In this document: one piece after another, positions 8,178-17,147 of the stretch
Layout of the letters: every line of letters starts with the position of its first letter
How positions within the stretch are numbered: position 1 is the first letter of the stretch
NCBI GenBank assembly: GCA_944363785.1
Contig: CALVVF010000006.1
Span: 1-64,000, forward strand
From: an uncultured Bacilli bacterium
GTDB taxonomy: Bacteria > Bacillota_I > Bacilli_A > RF39 > UBA660
Length of the DNA: 64,000 nucleotides
Direction of reading: 5' to 3'
Translations under genes and position numbers: made by a program
The notes under the pieces: model-generated
Told to the model about the DNA's origin: nothing
Database searches by the model: none
What the model saw: only the letters and a program-made list of their open reading frames with translations

Positions 8178-9446
8178 TTTGTTTTCTTCTTTTAACATTT
8201 CGATTGTCTTACGCATTTCAAGTTCATATCTAAGCATTGTTTTATCGTGGAACATCTTGACGATTTCTTCTTTTTCCATCTGATATTTTTTTGCCATTTC
8301 GTCTAGTTCTTTTTCTACTTCTTCATCAGTTACTTCTACTTTTTCAAGTTTCATGATTTCTTCTAACATTAAACGATATAAGACATGTTGATAAGCATCT
8401 TTTTCCATTTGATCACGAAGTGCTTTTTCATCAGATTGCGTAAACTTCAAATACATGTCTAGACTGATTCCTTGCATACTTAGTCTTTCTTTGAATTGCT
8501 CGATCATGTGATCAATTTCTTCTTCGACCATTTCTTCTGGAATGTCTACTTCAACGTTTTTACCGATTTCTTCTAATAAGCGATCGATATGATTATTTTC
8601 AGCTTCGACTTCTTTTTGGGTTTGAATTTTGTTTTTGATTTCTGCTTCTAATTTTTCTTTAGTGTCTACGCCTTCCATACCTAAATCATCAAAGAAATCT
8701 TTATCTAACTCACGTTTTTGTTTTTCTTTAATTTCATTTACTTTAACTTTGAAGACAACTTCTTTTCCTTTTAAGTCTTCGGCCATATAATCTTCAGGGA
8801 AAGTAACGTTAATTTCTTTTTCTTCTCCTGTTTTCATTCCAACTAATTGTTCTTCAAAACCAGGAATAAATGTACCACTACCGATTTCAAGAGAATAATT
8901 TTCTCCTTTACCACCATCAAAGGCTACTCCATCTTTGAATCCTTCAAAATCGATTACTGCGATGTCGCCTTCTACAACATTTCCTTCTTCTTTGGTTACT
9001 ACTTCGGTATATTTTTCTAATAAGTGACCTAATTCATGTTCAACTTCTTCATTCGTTACTTCAACTTTATCTTTCTTTACTTTTAATCCTTTATATTTTT
9101 TTACATTTACCTCAGGGGCAGTAATAATCGTAAATAAGAATTCCACTTTTTCATCATCGATATTCTTGATGTCTACTCTTGGTTGAACAACTGGAACTAA
9201 ATCTTTATGCTCATCTAATAACTTTTTGTATGCTGCTTGTAATAAGCTCTCTGCTGCATCTATGTATAAAGATTCTTTACCAAATTTTTTCTCATAAATA
9301 TCTCTTGGACATTTTCCTTTACGGAATCCATCTACTGTTACATTTTTTACTTTTTGTTTAAATGCTTTATCTAAAGCATCTTGCCATTCTTTTCCATTTA
9401 TGGCTATTGTAATTTCTAATTTATTTGTCTTTTCTTTTTTTGCCAT
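8175..9446 (-). CDS. tig: Trigger factor
   Basis: This 423-residue protein is a ribosome-associated chaperone and peptidyl-prolyl isomerase. The N-terminal ribosome-binding domain contains the signature GFRKGKCPRDIYEKKFG (about 41-57). The FKBP-type PPIase domain spans about 150-245 (GDIAVIDFEGFKDG and FIPGFEEQLVGM). The rest is the long helical C-terminal chaperone domain, rich in Glu and Lys. The length is normal. The ATG follows GGAGG. It is monocistronic, with a strong promoter upstream and a terminator downstream. Confidence 0.96.
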   Translation of the reverse strand: MAKKEKTNKLEITIAINGKEWQDALDKAFKQKVKNVTVDGFRKGKCPRDIYEKKFGKESLYIDAAESLLQAAYKKLLDEHKDLVPVVQPRVDIKNIDDEKVEFLFTIITAPEVNVKKYKGLKVKKDKVEVTNEEVEHELGHLLEKYTEVVTKEEGNVVEGDIAVIDFEGFKDGVAFDGGKGENYSLEIGSGTFIPGFEEQLVGMKTGEEKEINVTFPEDYMAEDLKGKEVVFKVKVNEIKEKQKRELDKDFFDDLGMEGVDTKEKLEAEIKNKIQTQKEVEAENNHIDRLLEEIGKNVEVDIPEEMVEEEIDHMIEQFKERLSMQGISLDMYLKFTQSDEKALRDQMEKDAYQHVLYRLMLEEIMKLEKVEVTDEEVEKELDEMAKKYQMEKEEIVKMFHDKTMLRYELEMRKTIEMLKEENK

Positions 9447-9469
9447 ACTTTTCCTCCAATACGCTTTAT

Positions 9470-9498
9470 ATTATAACCTACTTTTGTCTTTTGTACAA
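9470..9498 (-). promoter_or_regulatory. tig promoter
   Basis: Minus-strand -35 TTGTAC (9493-9498), 17-nt spacer, -10 TATAAT (9470-9475), followed by GGAGG and the tig ATG. This is close to the vegetative sigma consensus. Confidence 0.8.
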
Positions 9499-9616
9499 GC
9501 TCATTTTGTGAGAAGATTTACGGGTATAAAAATTTTTCTTTCTGATTATCTATCGTCTTATATTTTCTGTTTTTATTATTCTATCTACTTTTATGGACAT
9601 TATTTATTTATTTTTC

Positions 9617-9645
9617 TTGAAAAAGAGAGATGTTATGTGTAAAAT
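9617..9645 (+). promoter_or_regulatory. Promoter for the gene at 9673
   Basis: -35 TTGAAA (9617-9622), 17-nt spacer, -10 TAAAAT (9640-9645). It is followed by AAGGAG at 9657-9662 and the ATG at 9673. Confidence 0.75.
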
Positions 9646-9672
9646 AGTGGGATGTGAAGGAGTTAGAGAAAT

Positions 9673-10461
9673 ATGTGGCAAGAAGAATTAGAAGAATATA
9701 TTCTTTTAACAGGAAAAAAGAATTTGAAAACTTTATTAGCTGAAGAAAGTCAATTAAGAAAAATGTTTAATTTATATACGACTACTTTTGATGCTGAGAT
9801 GCTTAATAATCTTTGGGAATTAATGCTTTATGATCATATTAACCGTAGATTTTCTTTAAAGGATTTAGAAGATATATATGCCCTCTCTCCAGCAAAACGA
9901 CATGATTCTTTTATGCGCTATATTGATATTATGCACTATGGTAGTCATATTTTTCGTGGATTAAAGGCATATTCATTTGATCATCCATTATTCTACCTAG
10001 ATCAGGCAGATTTTCGTATGGCAAATTCTCTACAACGTTGTATGGATTGTATTGATGAACTTGCTGATTGTACAGAGGGAAGTCTACGTGAAGAACTAGT
10101 CGAAGTCAATGATAGTATGTTCTTTGCTTTAGAAGATATGTATGATTATTTTTATCAAGATACTTTTCTTCCACAAATGACATCAGCACTTGAACAAGGT
10201 AATCAAAAAGAGGTCTTACGATTGTTTCGTAAGTGTGCGGAAAAAAGGGATTTATATACAAGAGGAATAAGTCGTTTTGTCGATTTATTACTAGTTGCTT
10301 CCCAAGAAGTTAATGACAATTTGGATGAATTTACTTCATATACAGATATTTATCCTACTATTTCTTCTTTTCAAGACCAGGCTAATCAATATCAAGAAAA
10401 TACTAAAATTTATCGTATGCAAAGGCAATTGTTTGATCGTTATAAAAATGAAAACAAATAA
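9673..10461 (+). CDS. Hypothetical helical protein
   Basis: This 262-residue soluble protein is predicted to be almost wholly helical, with no signal, membrane segment or recognisable catalytic motif. Many aromatic and acidic residues (for example FALEDMYDYFYQDTFLP) suggest a helical-bundle or protein-binding role. It is an isolated plus-strand gene among minus-strand genes, with its own consensus promoter, a good AAGGAG site and a strong terminator, so it is clearly a real and independently expressed gene. I do not recognise the family. Confidence 0.7.
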   Translation: MWQEELEEYILLTGKKNLKTLLAEESQLRKMFNLYTTTFDAEMLNNLWELMLYDHINRRFSLKDLEDIYALSPAKRHDSFMRYIDIMHYGSHIFRGLKAYSFDHPLFYLDQADFRMANSLQRCMDCIDELADCTEGSLREELVEVNDSMFFALEDMYDYFYQDTFLPQMTSALEQGNQKEVLRLFRKCAEKRDLYTRGISRFVDLLLVASQEVNDNLDEFTSYTDIYPTISSFQDQANQYQENTKIYRMQRQLFDRYKNENK

Positions 10462-10483
10462 AAAAATTCTATAATATTTGATT

Positions 10484-10525
10484 AACTGTATACTAAGTGA
10501 TTTTTCACTTGGTATACAGTTTTAT
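10484..10525 (+). terminator. Rho-independent terminator
   Basis: AACTGTATAC plus AAGTGA pairs with TCACTT plus GTATACAGTT, closed by a short T loop and followed by TTTATTTT. It lies just after the plus-strand gene ending at 10461. Confidence 0.85.
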
Positions 10526-10542
10526 TTTAAATCGGTATCTAA

Positions 10543-10578
10543 CAAAAAAAGTGACTTAGTTTTCTCTAAATCACTTTT
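10543..10578 (-). terminator. greA terminator
   Basis: Minus-strand stem AAAGTGATTTAG / CTAAGTCACTTT with a 6-nt loop, then T7. It overlaps the start of the greA stop region. Confidence 0.8.
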
Positions 10579-11059
10579 ACTTGATTTCAGTAATTTGTAC
10601 TTGATAGCTACCATTTGGACTTTCTACTGTTACGATATCGCCTACTTTACGATTAAGTAATGCTTTGGCAATTGGACTTTCATTAGAAATCTTACTAGCA
10701 AATGGATCAGCTTCTTGACTACCAACGATTTTATACTCGTCTTCTTCCTCGTCCTCATCGTCTTCATCCATATATTTAATCACAACAGTACTACCAAGAC
10801 CCACTTTGTCTTTGGATACTTCTTCTATAATCACGTAATTTTCAAGCATTTGTTCAATCTTCTTGATTCTTCCTTCTAGTTGAGCTTGTTCATCACGAGC
10901 GGAATCATAATCAGCATTTTCCGATAAATCACCTAAAGCACGAGCTTCTTTGATTGCTTGAATATTAGCAGGTCGTTTAACATTGATTAAATCATCAAGT
11001 TCATTCTTTAACTCCTCTAATCCTTCTTTTGTTAAATAGACAACTGGTTTATCGCTCAT
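10577..11059 (-). CDS. greA: Transcription elongation factor GreA
   Basis: The 160-residue length is typical of GreA. The N-terminal coiled coil carries the conserved GDLSENADYDSARDEQAQ tip (about 44-61), whose acidic residues reach the RNA polymerase active site to stimulate cleavage of backtracked RNA. The C-terminal FKBP-like domain includes VTVESPNGSYQVQITEI at the end. An acidic insert DEDDEDEEEDEY (about 98-109) is longer than usual. It is monocistronic, with a consensus promoter upstream and a terminator downstream. Confidence 0.96.
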   Translation of the reverse strand: MSDKPVVYLTKEGLEELKNELDDLINVKRPANIQAIKEARALGDLSENADYDSARDEQAQLEGRIKKIEQMLENYVIIEEVSKDKVGLGSTVVIKYMDEDDEDEEEDEYKIVGSQEADPFASKISNESPIAKALLNRKVGDIVTVESPNGSYQVQITEIK

Positions 11060-11089
11060 ATTATCACCTCATTTAAAAATTCTTCTAAC

Positions 11090-11118
11090 ATGATACTATA
11101 AAACAATGATAATGTCAA
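11090..11118 (-). promoter_or_regulatory. greA promoter
   Basis: Minus-strand -35 TTGACA (11113-11118, perfect), 17-nt spacer, -10 TATCAT (11090-11095). Confidence 0.75.
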
Positions 11119-11145
11119 GTTATTTTTGTTGACACATTTATTTTT

Positions 11146-12309
11146 TTATTGTTCTTGTTTACTATATGAGAATTCTTTTAAATGGTGAATACTATTTATA
11201 AAATATTCATCAGTCATTCCTGCGATAAAATCAATGACTATTCTTTCTGGAGAGGTGGTTGTTTGGTAAGTTTTATCGGCATGATCAAGGTAAATAGTAA
11301 AGATATCACTCGTTTTATTTTTTGTTTTAATATCGTTTAGTAGTTTCTCATAAAGGTGATTCATTCCCTTTCGATAGAAGGCAATTTGCTCTTTAGTATT
11401 GGCTTTGTTGTAAATATTTTCATAGTTAAAACTTTTTAAGTCTTTGATCGCTTGGAAAACTTCTTCACTCATTTTAATATATGGTTGATTAAAGCTATTT
11501 TTAATAATATCGATGATGATGGTATTGACGATTTCTTTATTGGTTACCCCTAATACTTTTTGAACAGATACAGGGATTTCTTCTCTTTTTAATACCCCAA
11601 TATTAATCGCATCTTCGATATCTCTCCCAATATAGCCAATGATATCACTAATTCTTACTACGCATCCTTCTAGTGTCATTGGTTTTACTTTTCTTAAGGT
11701 TTCTTTATCGGTATAACAAGCTTCATATTCTTTTAAGAACTCTTCGGTTGTTTTTTTCTTAGGGCAATAGATATTTTCTAACATTTCGCCATTATGACAC
11801 ATGATTCCATCTAATACTTGGATAGTTAGATTGATCCCTTGTTGATTGTTTTCTAAGTTCATGTACGTTCTAACACTTTGAATATTATGGGAAAAGAAGG
11901 TATTTGTTTCTCTTAGGGAGATTTCATTTAACAAACTTTCACCAACATGCCCTATTGGAGTATGACCGATATCATGTCCTAAAGCGATAGCTTCGATTAA
12001 ATCTTCATTTAAGTTTAAAGCTCGACCAATCGTGCGGGCGATTTTACTTACTAATTGAACATGAACAATTCTCTTACTGATATGGTCATTGGGATTAAAG
12101 GAAAACACTTGGGTTTTATTTAAATATCTCGTATAAGATAAAGCATGAATAATCCGATCAATATCGTGATAAAATTCCGGTCTGATTTCGTCTTTTCTGG
12201 TTTCTTTTTTTAGACGGACTCCTTCTTTACTTTTGGTGGCATAACGACTTAGATGTTTTTCTTTTAATAGAAAATTTTCTTTTACTTGTTCTAATAACTC
12301 TTTGTCCAT
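11146..12309 (-). CDS. dGTPase-like deoxynucleotide triphosphohydrolase
   Basis: The protein is about 387 residues from the ATG at 12309, chosen because AAGGAG precedes it by 6 nt; a frame from 12330 lacks a ribosome site. HD-superfamily metal ligands are visible in RYLNKTQVF, HVQLVSKIARTI and ALGHDIGHTPIGHVGE. The family hydrolyses dNTPs to deoxynucleosides and triphosphate and so limits dNTP pools in the cytosol. ISDIIGYIGRDIEDAI is the second conserved block. The member is slightly short compared with E. coli Dgt and closer to Firmicutes dGTPase-like proteins. Confidence 0.88.
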   Translation of the reverse strand: MDKELLEQVKENFLLKEKHLSRYATKSKEGVRLKKETRKDEIRPEFYHDIDRIIHALSYTRYLNKTQVFSFNPNDHISKRIVHVQLVSKIARTIGRALNLNEDLIEAIALGHDIGHTPIGHVGESLLNEISLRETNTFFSHNIQSVRTYMNLENNQQGINLTIQVLDGIMCHNGEMLENIYCPKKKTTEEFLKEYEACYTDKETLRKVKPMTLEGCVVRISDIIGYIGRDIEDAINIGVLKREEIPVSVQKVLGVTNKEIVNTIIIDIIKNSFNQPYIKMSEEVFQAIKDLKSFNYENIYNKANTKEQIAFYRKGMNHLYEKLLNDIKTKNKTSDIFTIYLDHADKTYQTTTSPERIVIDFIAGMTDEYFINSIHHLKEFSYSKQEQ

Positions 12310-12464
12310 ATTTTCTCCTTTTATAATCATTCTTGCTCGTATTATACTATAAATTCTAGTAAATTCCTATATGTGTACTGATTTTGATTTAAAAATATTA
12401 AATTGGCTATCTATCTTTTAGGCAAGTCTTGTTTCAAGTGGTTCTAAACTTTTCTTTTAAACTT

Positions 12465-12500
12465 TAAAAAGCAATTAACGGTTAATCGCTAATTGCTTCT
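12465..12500 (-). terminator. Terminator of the ABC-F gene
   Basis: Minus-strand AAGCAATTA pairs with TTAATTGCTT around a short inner GCGATTAACCG segment, followed by TTTA. It lies just past the stop at 12511. Confidence 0.65.
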
Positions 12501-12510
12501 TTACTTACTT

Positions 12511-14133
12511 TTAGTTTTTGTTCGCATAGGCTTGTTCTCGTAATTTATTTACTTCTTTATTTTCTAGATACTCATCAAATGGTAAACGTCTATCAATAAT
12601 GCCAGTTGGTAAAATTTCGATAATACGGTTAGCGACTGTACTCGTAAATTGATGATCATGGGAAGTAAATAAAACTTCTGAATCATATTTTATCAAGCCA
12701 TTATTTAAGGCCGTAATACTTTCCAAGTCTAAGTGGTTAGTAGGTTCATCTAGGATTAAGAAATTACTTGCTTCTAACATACATTTTGACATCATACAAC
12801 GCATCTTTTCTCCACCGGATAAGACAGGAACTTTTTTAAACACATCTTCCCCAGAAAACAACATTCTACCTAAGAAACTACGTAATACTGTTTCATCATC
12901 CACATGATGGTATTTTCCCATCCATTCCATAATCGTCTCATCATCTTGGAAGTATTCAGAATTATCTTGAGGAATATAACTTTTTGTGATTGTCTTTCCC
13001 CAAATAACTTCCCCTTTGTCTGGTTTTAATTCACCCATTAAAATTTTAAATAATGTCGTTTTCGCAATGTCATCGCTACCGACAAAAGCAATCTTATCCC
13101 CTTTTAAAACTGAAAAAGAAACTTTATCTAATACTTTTCTTCCTTCGACCGTTTTCGTTAAGTTCTTTACCGTTAAGATTTCTTTACCAGATGGTTTTTC
13201 TGGCTTAAAGTCAATATAAGGATACTTCCTAGATGAAGGGACAATTTCTTCTAATTCGATTTTTTCTAACATTTTCTTTCTGCTTGTTGCCTGTTTACTC
13301 TTAGAAGCATTAGCAGAGAACCTCGCAATAAAATCTTGTAATTCTTTGATTTTTTCTTCTTTCTTCTTATTTTGCTCCTTCATCTGTTTTAAAGCTAATT
13401 GACTAGATTCGTACCAGAAATCATAGTTACCGATATATAATTTCATCTTATTATAGTCAATATCGACAATGTGCGTACAAACTTTATTTAAGAAATGACG
13501 ATCGTGAGAAACGACGATTACTGTATTGGGATAATTGATTAAAAATTCTTCTAACCAATTGATTGCTTCCATATCTAAGTTGTTGGTTGGTTCATCTAAA
13601 AGTAAGATATCTGGATTACCAAATAAAGCTTGAGCAAGTAATACTTTTACTTTTTGTTTAGCTGGTATTTCTTTCATTAAACTATAGTGGACATCAGTAG
13701 GAATACCAAGGGCAGATAGTAATTCCCCTGCTTCACTTTCTGCTTCCCAACCGTTCATCTCAGCAAATTCAGCTTCAAGTTCAGCAAGACGCATTCCGTC
13801 TTCATCACTAAACTCAGTTTGGGCATACATTTTTTCTTTTTCTTGCATGATCGAATAGAGTTTAGTATTTCCCATGATGACCGTATTAATTACAGATAGA
13901 TCTTCATAGGCAAAGTGATCTTGTTTTAAAACCGAAATTCTCTCACCCTTAGTCACGATAATTTCGCCACTTGTCGTATCGATTTCACCACTTAATAATT
14001 TTAAAAAAGTAGATTTTCCGGCACCATTAGCACCAATAATCCCATAACAATTTCCTGCTGTAAATTTGATATTCACTTCTTCAAATAAAGTTCGTTTACC
14101 AAAACGAAGTGTTACATTTTTAGCCGTTATCAT
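12511..14133 (-). CDS. ybiT: ABC-F ribosome-associated ATPase, YbiT/YkpA type
   Basis: This 540-residue protein has two ABC domains joined by a linker and no membrane segments. Domain 1 has GANGAGKST (Walker A) and LLLDEPTNNLD. The linker contains ARFSANASKSKQATSR, a segment typical of YbiT. Domain 2 has LSGGEKMRCMMSKCM and LILDEPTNHLD. ABC-F proteins act on the ribosomal E site in translation regulation or antibiotic protection. The second Walker A reads VGSDDIAKTTLFK, with Ala in place of the last Gly and no second Gly, so site 2 may bind or hydrolyse ATP differently. The length and start match the family. Confidence 0.9.
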   Translation of the reverse strand: MITAKNVTLRFGKRTLFEEVNIKFTAGNCYGIIGANGAGKSTFLKLLSGEIDTTSGEIIVTKGERISVLKQDHFAYEDLSVINTVIMGNTKLYSIMQEKEKMYAQTEFSDEDGMRLAELEAEFAEMNGWEAESEAGELLSALGIPTDVHYSLMKEIPAKQKVKVLLAQALFGNPDILLLDEPTNNLDMEAINWLEEFLINYPNTVIVVSHDRHFLNKVCTHIVDIDYNKMKLYIGNYDFWYESSQLALKQMKEQNKKKEEKIKELQDFIARFSANASKSKQATSRKKMLEKIELEEIVPSSRKYPYIDFKPEKPSGKEILTVKNLTKTVEGRKVLDKVSFSVLKGDKIAFVGSDDIAKTTLFKILMGELKPDKGEVIWGKTITKSYIPQDNSEYFQDDETIMEWMGKYHHVDDETVLRSFLGRMLFSGEDVFKKVPVLSGGEKMRCMMSKCMLEASNFLILDEPTNHLDLESITALNNGLIKYDSEVLFTSHDHQFTSTVANRIIEILPTGIIDRRLPFDEYLENKEVNKLREQAYANKN

Positions 14134-14200
14134 ATTATCCCTCCAAAACTATCCCTAATTTTACTATATTTTTATTCGATAATCAATAAAATTCCCATAG

Positions 14201-14230
14201 AAAAAGGAATAAGCTTTGTTACTCCTTACT
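14201..14230 (-). terminator. Terminator of the gene at 14233
   Basis: Minus-strand AAGGAGTAA / TTATTCCTT hairpin with one mismatch, then T5. Confidence 0.65.
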
Positions 14231-14232
14231 TC

Positions 14233-14958
14233 TTATTTTTTCATTATTTCTTCATCTGGTTTAGTAATATCGATGATGTCTGTTCCCATATATATTGACT
14301 TAGTAATGAAATCATTTAATAGTGATTCATCATATACCCCTAATTCTAGTGCCTTTTGACGAAGAAAAAAATCTTGCTTTCCATAATTATAAAGTTTTCT
14401 TACTCCTTCTTTGCCATTATGAATAGCTACATTATAAAATGTATTATAAATATTCGTCATTTCATTTTCCATATTTTCTTTTGATTTTCTACATTGTGGC
14501 ATTGTTTCCATGATTGTTGTTTCGATTTTAAAGTAATCACGTAAGTAGTCCTGGGCTTCTTTACCGATTAAACGAAGTGCTGTTGGATTTAACTCTTTCT
14601 GGTTTAAAATCATGATCAATTGTTCATCTTGAAGAGTATTTATGACATTTGCCACTACGGATGGCCAAGAAACTCTATAACCACTTGGTTTACTTTTTAT
14701 CATTCTTAATTCCCATTCTAGTTGATGGCATTGATACATCATCTCAGCAGTAATTTTATTCATATTTTTATTCACAGTACTAGAAGCAATAAGTTGTATA
14801 GTTTTCTTCAAATTTACTATTGAATCTTTTAAGTTTTTTACAAGTTCTTCTTTTTCTTCTTTACTCAATAACACTTCTTTTGGAACTTTTCCCTCTTGGT
14901 ATTCTGGTAACTTTTCTAATTCAACTTTTTTATAATAGGCAAATACTTTTTTTAACAT
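14233..14958 (-). CDS. Hypothetical protein
   Basis: This 241-residue cytosolic protein is helical and Lys/Glu-rich, with no motif I can assign. Residues 35-60 form a probable coiled coil (KEELVKNLKDSIVNLKKTI). It lies 17 nt downstream of the GNAT gene, with a GGGGG ribosome site, and is probably in the same operon. A terminator follows. No homologue is recognised. Confidence 0.6.
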   Translation of the reverse strand: MLKKVFAYYKKVELEKLPEYQEGKVPKEVLLSKEEKEELVKNLKDSIVNLKKTIQLIASSTVNKNMNKITAEMMYQCHQLEWELRMIKSKPSGYRVSWPSVVANVINTLQDEQLIMILNQKELNPTALRLIGKEAQDYLRDYFKIETTIMETMPQCRKSKENMENEMTNIYNTFYNVAIHNGKEGVRKLYNYGKQDFFLRQKALELGVYDESLLNDFITKSIYMGTDIIDITKPDEEIMKK

Positions 14959-14975
14959 TTTTTATTTTCCCCCTT

Positions 14976-15458
14976 CTATTTTCTTCTTTTATGAAATTCT
15001 AAATATCCATATTCTTTTTTTAATTCAAATCCTGCTTTATCTATAGTTAAGATACTAGAGATATTATCTGGACTAATTCGCGCTACAATATCTTGAAATT
15101 GTAAATTATTATTTACTGCTTTGTCCGATAATAAATAATCACTTAATTCTGTGATTAGTTTACTTCCTAAACTATGGTTTCTATATTTGGGATCTAGGAC
15201 ATATTCTATTTCTGCTGTCTTTACTTTTTCAAAAGGAAGTTCCCAAACTTTGATGAATCCAATTTTTGTTTTTCCAAAATAAGGGATATATGGATACTCC
15301 TCTCTTTTGGTTTCTACTAAAGTAAGAATGGCATCAGGTAATATTTCTTGTAACATACAACTAGTATGAAGGTTACATAGATAATCCCAGTGATCTCTAT
15401 TCTTTTTATCAATTTTTTCCAAACGAAAAGTCGGTAAAAATATATCTTTTTCTTTCAA
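14976..15458 (-). CDS. GNAT-family N-acetyltransferase
   Basis: This 160-residue protein has the GNAT acetyl-CoA binding motif YRNHSLGSKLI (about 91-101), a variant of R/QxxGxG/A. A following block ARISPDNISSILTIDKAGFE matches the GNAT motif B region (N-xxS-xxxxxKxGF). The substrate is unknown. The start is TTG with a GGGGG ribosome site; no ATG fits. A promoter at 15491-15520 lies directly upstream. It is followed by the 241-residue hypothetical gene. Confidence 0.8.
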   Translation of the reverse strand: MKEKDIFLPTFRLEKIDKKNRDHWDYLCNLHTSCMLQEILPDAILTLVETKREEYPYIPYFGKTKIGFIKVWELPFEKVKTAEIEYVLDPKYRNHSLGSKLITELSDYLLSDKAVNNNLQFQDIVARISPDNISSILTIDKAGFELKKEYGYLEFHKRRK

Positions 15459-15490
15459 TTATTTTCCCCCTTTCTTGCAAACAGTGCATT

Positions 15491-15520
15491 ATTATATCGC
15501 ATTTAGTGGGAAATAAGCAA
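15491..15520 (-). promoter_or_regulatory. Promoter of the GNAT operon
   Basis: Minus-strand -35 TTGCTT (15515-15520), 18-nt spacer, -10 TATAAT (15491-15496). Confidence 0.65.
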
Positions 15521-15527
15521 GATTTTT

Positions 15528-15953
15528 TTACTTAAGTTTCGTAGAAAGAAGTTTTGTTTTTCCCTTTTTTTGATCACCTTGTAAATCTGTTAGTTCTTTT
15601 TTTACTTGGACACTTAATCGATCTAATTGAGCAATTCTTCCTTGGCTTTTTGCCGAACTAGTATTTAAAAAATAGCCTCTCCATTCAGCTAATTCAATAT
15701 CGATTCGATTTAATTGTCTTACCCTTTTTTCAACGACTACTTTTTTTCGCAATATGATCAATTCAGCTCGAACTTGTTCTCTTAAGCTAGCTAACTCATG
15801 AATTCTATCTTCAGTATCTAAAGAAGGATTAGAACTCAAATGTTCTATCCATAGTGTGAGTTCATTTTCTTTTTCTTCCAATTGTTTTAGTTTTTCTTTG
15901 ATTACATTCAACTGTTGCTTTTCATCATCTTTTCTATTTAAATTTTCTAACAT
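15528..15953 (-). CDS. Coiled-coil hypothetical protein with internal duplication
   Basis: This 141-residue charged protein is almost all coiled coil. It appears to contain two related halves: LTLWIEHLSSNPSLDTEDRI with ELASLREQVRAELIIL, and LAEWRGYFLNTSSAKSQGRI with QLDRLSVQVKKELTDL. In both halves a W/aliphatic helix is followed by a Ser/Thr-rich loop, an RI pair and a leucine-rich helix. No family is recognised. It has its own consensus promoter with a leader of about 70 nt. Confidence 0.6.
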   Translation of the reverse strand: MLENLNRKDDEKQQLNVIKEKLKQLEEKENELTLWIEHLSSNPSLDTEDRIHELASLREQVRAELIILRKKVVVEKRVRQLNRIDIELAEWRGYFLNTSSAKSQGRIAQLDRLSVQVKKELTDLQGDQKKGKTKLLSTKLK

Positions 15954-16027
15954 TTTATTTTTCCTTTCATAACGGATATGAAATATAGTTCTTTGAAAGA
16001 CTTCTGTGTTCCTTTTTACTGAGTGGT

Positions 16028-16056
16028 ATTATAGCACTTTTCCCTTTAAAACTCAA
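16028..16056 (-). promoter_or_regulatory. Promoter of the coiled-coil gene
   Basis: Minus-strand -35 TTGAGT (16051-16056), 17-nt spacer, -10 TATAAT (16028-16033). Confidence 0.7.
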
Positions 16057-16094
16057 ATTTTTCCGATTTACTGTGTACATTAGCAGGTATTTAA

Positions 16095-16131
16095 AATAAA
16101 AAATGGTATCTACTAGATGACACCATTCTTT
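16095..16131 (-). terminator. Terminator of the rmuC gene cluster
   Basis: Minus-strand AATGGTGTC / GATACCATT hairpin followed by TTTTTATTTT, about 60 nt past the stop at 16192. Confidence 0.65.
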
Positions 16132-16191
16132 ATTTATTTCTATTTAATTACGAACTACATATTTTTACTTCATTATCGTTACTTTTATCAT

Positions 16192-16524
16192 TTATTTTTT
16201 AGTATTCTGAGGCACTACACTATCACTTTTTTCTTCCTTCAAACTAGATTTTAAACAACTACTCGCCAGTAACACAATAGCAATCGCAAATACAGTAGGA
16301 AGAATGATAAATAAGACAATAGGTATTACTTGATTCATTCCTGCAAATATAAAGCCTGGTATCGCAAGTAGCTCTAAAATTAATAAAACAATTAGAATTC
16401 TTAAGAATAATTTTCTATGATCTTTTTTGACTTTTTCCTTCTTAACTTTTTCTTTTTTTGATTTATTTTTTACTTCTGTTGCTTTTACTTCCTTTTCTTT
16501 TTTCTTTACTTCTTTTTCTGCCAT
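16192..16524 (-). CDS. Small membrane protein with Lys/Glu-rich N-terminus
   Basis: In this 110-residue protein, residues 1-38 are a highly charged Lys/Glu/Val tract (repeats of KKEKVKKEKV type), followed by two membrane helices (about 40-63 and 66-90) and a short polar tail. It has AAGGAGG before the ATG and follows the DUF2238-like gene by 14 nt. I do not recognise a family. The basic tail would lie in the cytosol and could bind nucleic acid or lipid head groups. Confidence 0.55.
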   Translation of the reverse strand: MAEKEVKKKEKEVKATEVKNKSKKEKVKKEKVKKDHRKLFLRILIVLLILELLAIPGFIFAGMNQVIPIVLFIILPTVFAIAIVLLASSCLKSSLKEEKSDSVVPQNTKK

Positions 16525-16538
16525 ATTTTTTATCCTCC

Positions 16539-17147
16539 TTATAATACTTGATCTAATTTCTTTATAAATTTATCTTTCTTGATTTTTACTTCTATAAAAT
16601 AATAAATACAAAATAGAATGGATCCTAAAAAGGCAATTAACATATCCCCCATCGTATCATCAACACCAGTCTCTTTTACCCATTGAGTATCTCCACCTAA
16701 TATTTTATCAGAGAAAAATTCAAAGAATTCCCAGAATGAAGCAATCATTAGACTAAAAGCGATCATAAATACAAGGTGAAACCATTTTAACTCTTTTTTT
16801 AATAGATGATTTTTCTTTAGGATGATTAAAGCAACTATCATAGTCGCAATACCAGATAGGAAATGAGCAAATAAATCGAGCCAGCTAATCTTGTAATACC
16901 ATCCTAAAATACTTCCTAAGATGAGCGCAATTAGGACAAATACGTAGTATAGTATCTTTAACAGTTCACTCATCTCGTACTTTAAAATTTTCTTGATGAG
17001 AAAAGGCCCAGCTGTAATAGGAATAATGGAAAGAGTCGTTAAAATCTTCGATAGTGTCATCGTTGTTCCAAAACATATTAATTGATAAAGCATGATTCCC
17101 ATATATAAAATCATGAACCCAATATTGATTACTTTTAATTTATTCAT
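16539..17147 (-). CDS. DUF2238/YjdF-like membrane protein
   Basis: This 202-residue protein has about six membrane helices. Conserved polar residues sit in or beside helices: WLDLFAHFLSG (D and H), SFWEFFEFFSD (W-E-x-x-E), and DDTMGDMLIAFLG. This set is the pattern of the DUF2238/YjdF family, whose function is unknown. It overlaps the 3' end of rmuC by 8 nt, so it is in that operon. It could be an intramembrane enzyme because of the buried acidic and His residues, but that is inference. Confidence 0.65.
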   Translation of the reverse strand: MNKLKVINIGFMILYMGIMLYQLICFGTTMTLSKILTTLSIIPITAGPFLIKKILKYEMSELLKILYYVFVLIALILGSILGWYYKISWLDLFAHFLSGIATMIVALIILKKNHLLKKELKWFHLVFMIAFSLMIASFWEFFEFFSDKILGGDTQWVKETGVDDTMGDMLIAFLGSILFCIYYFIEVKIKKDKFIKKLDQVL

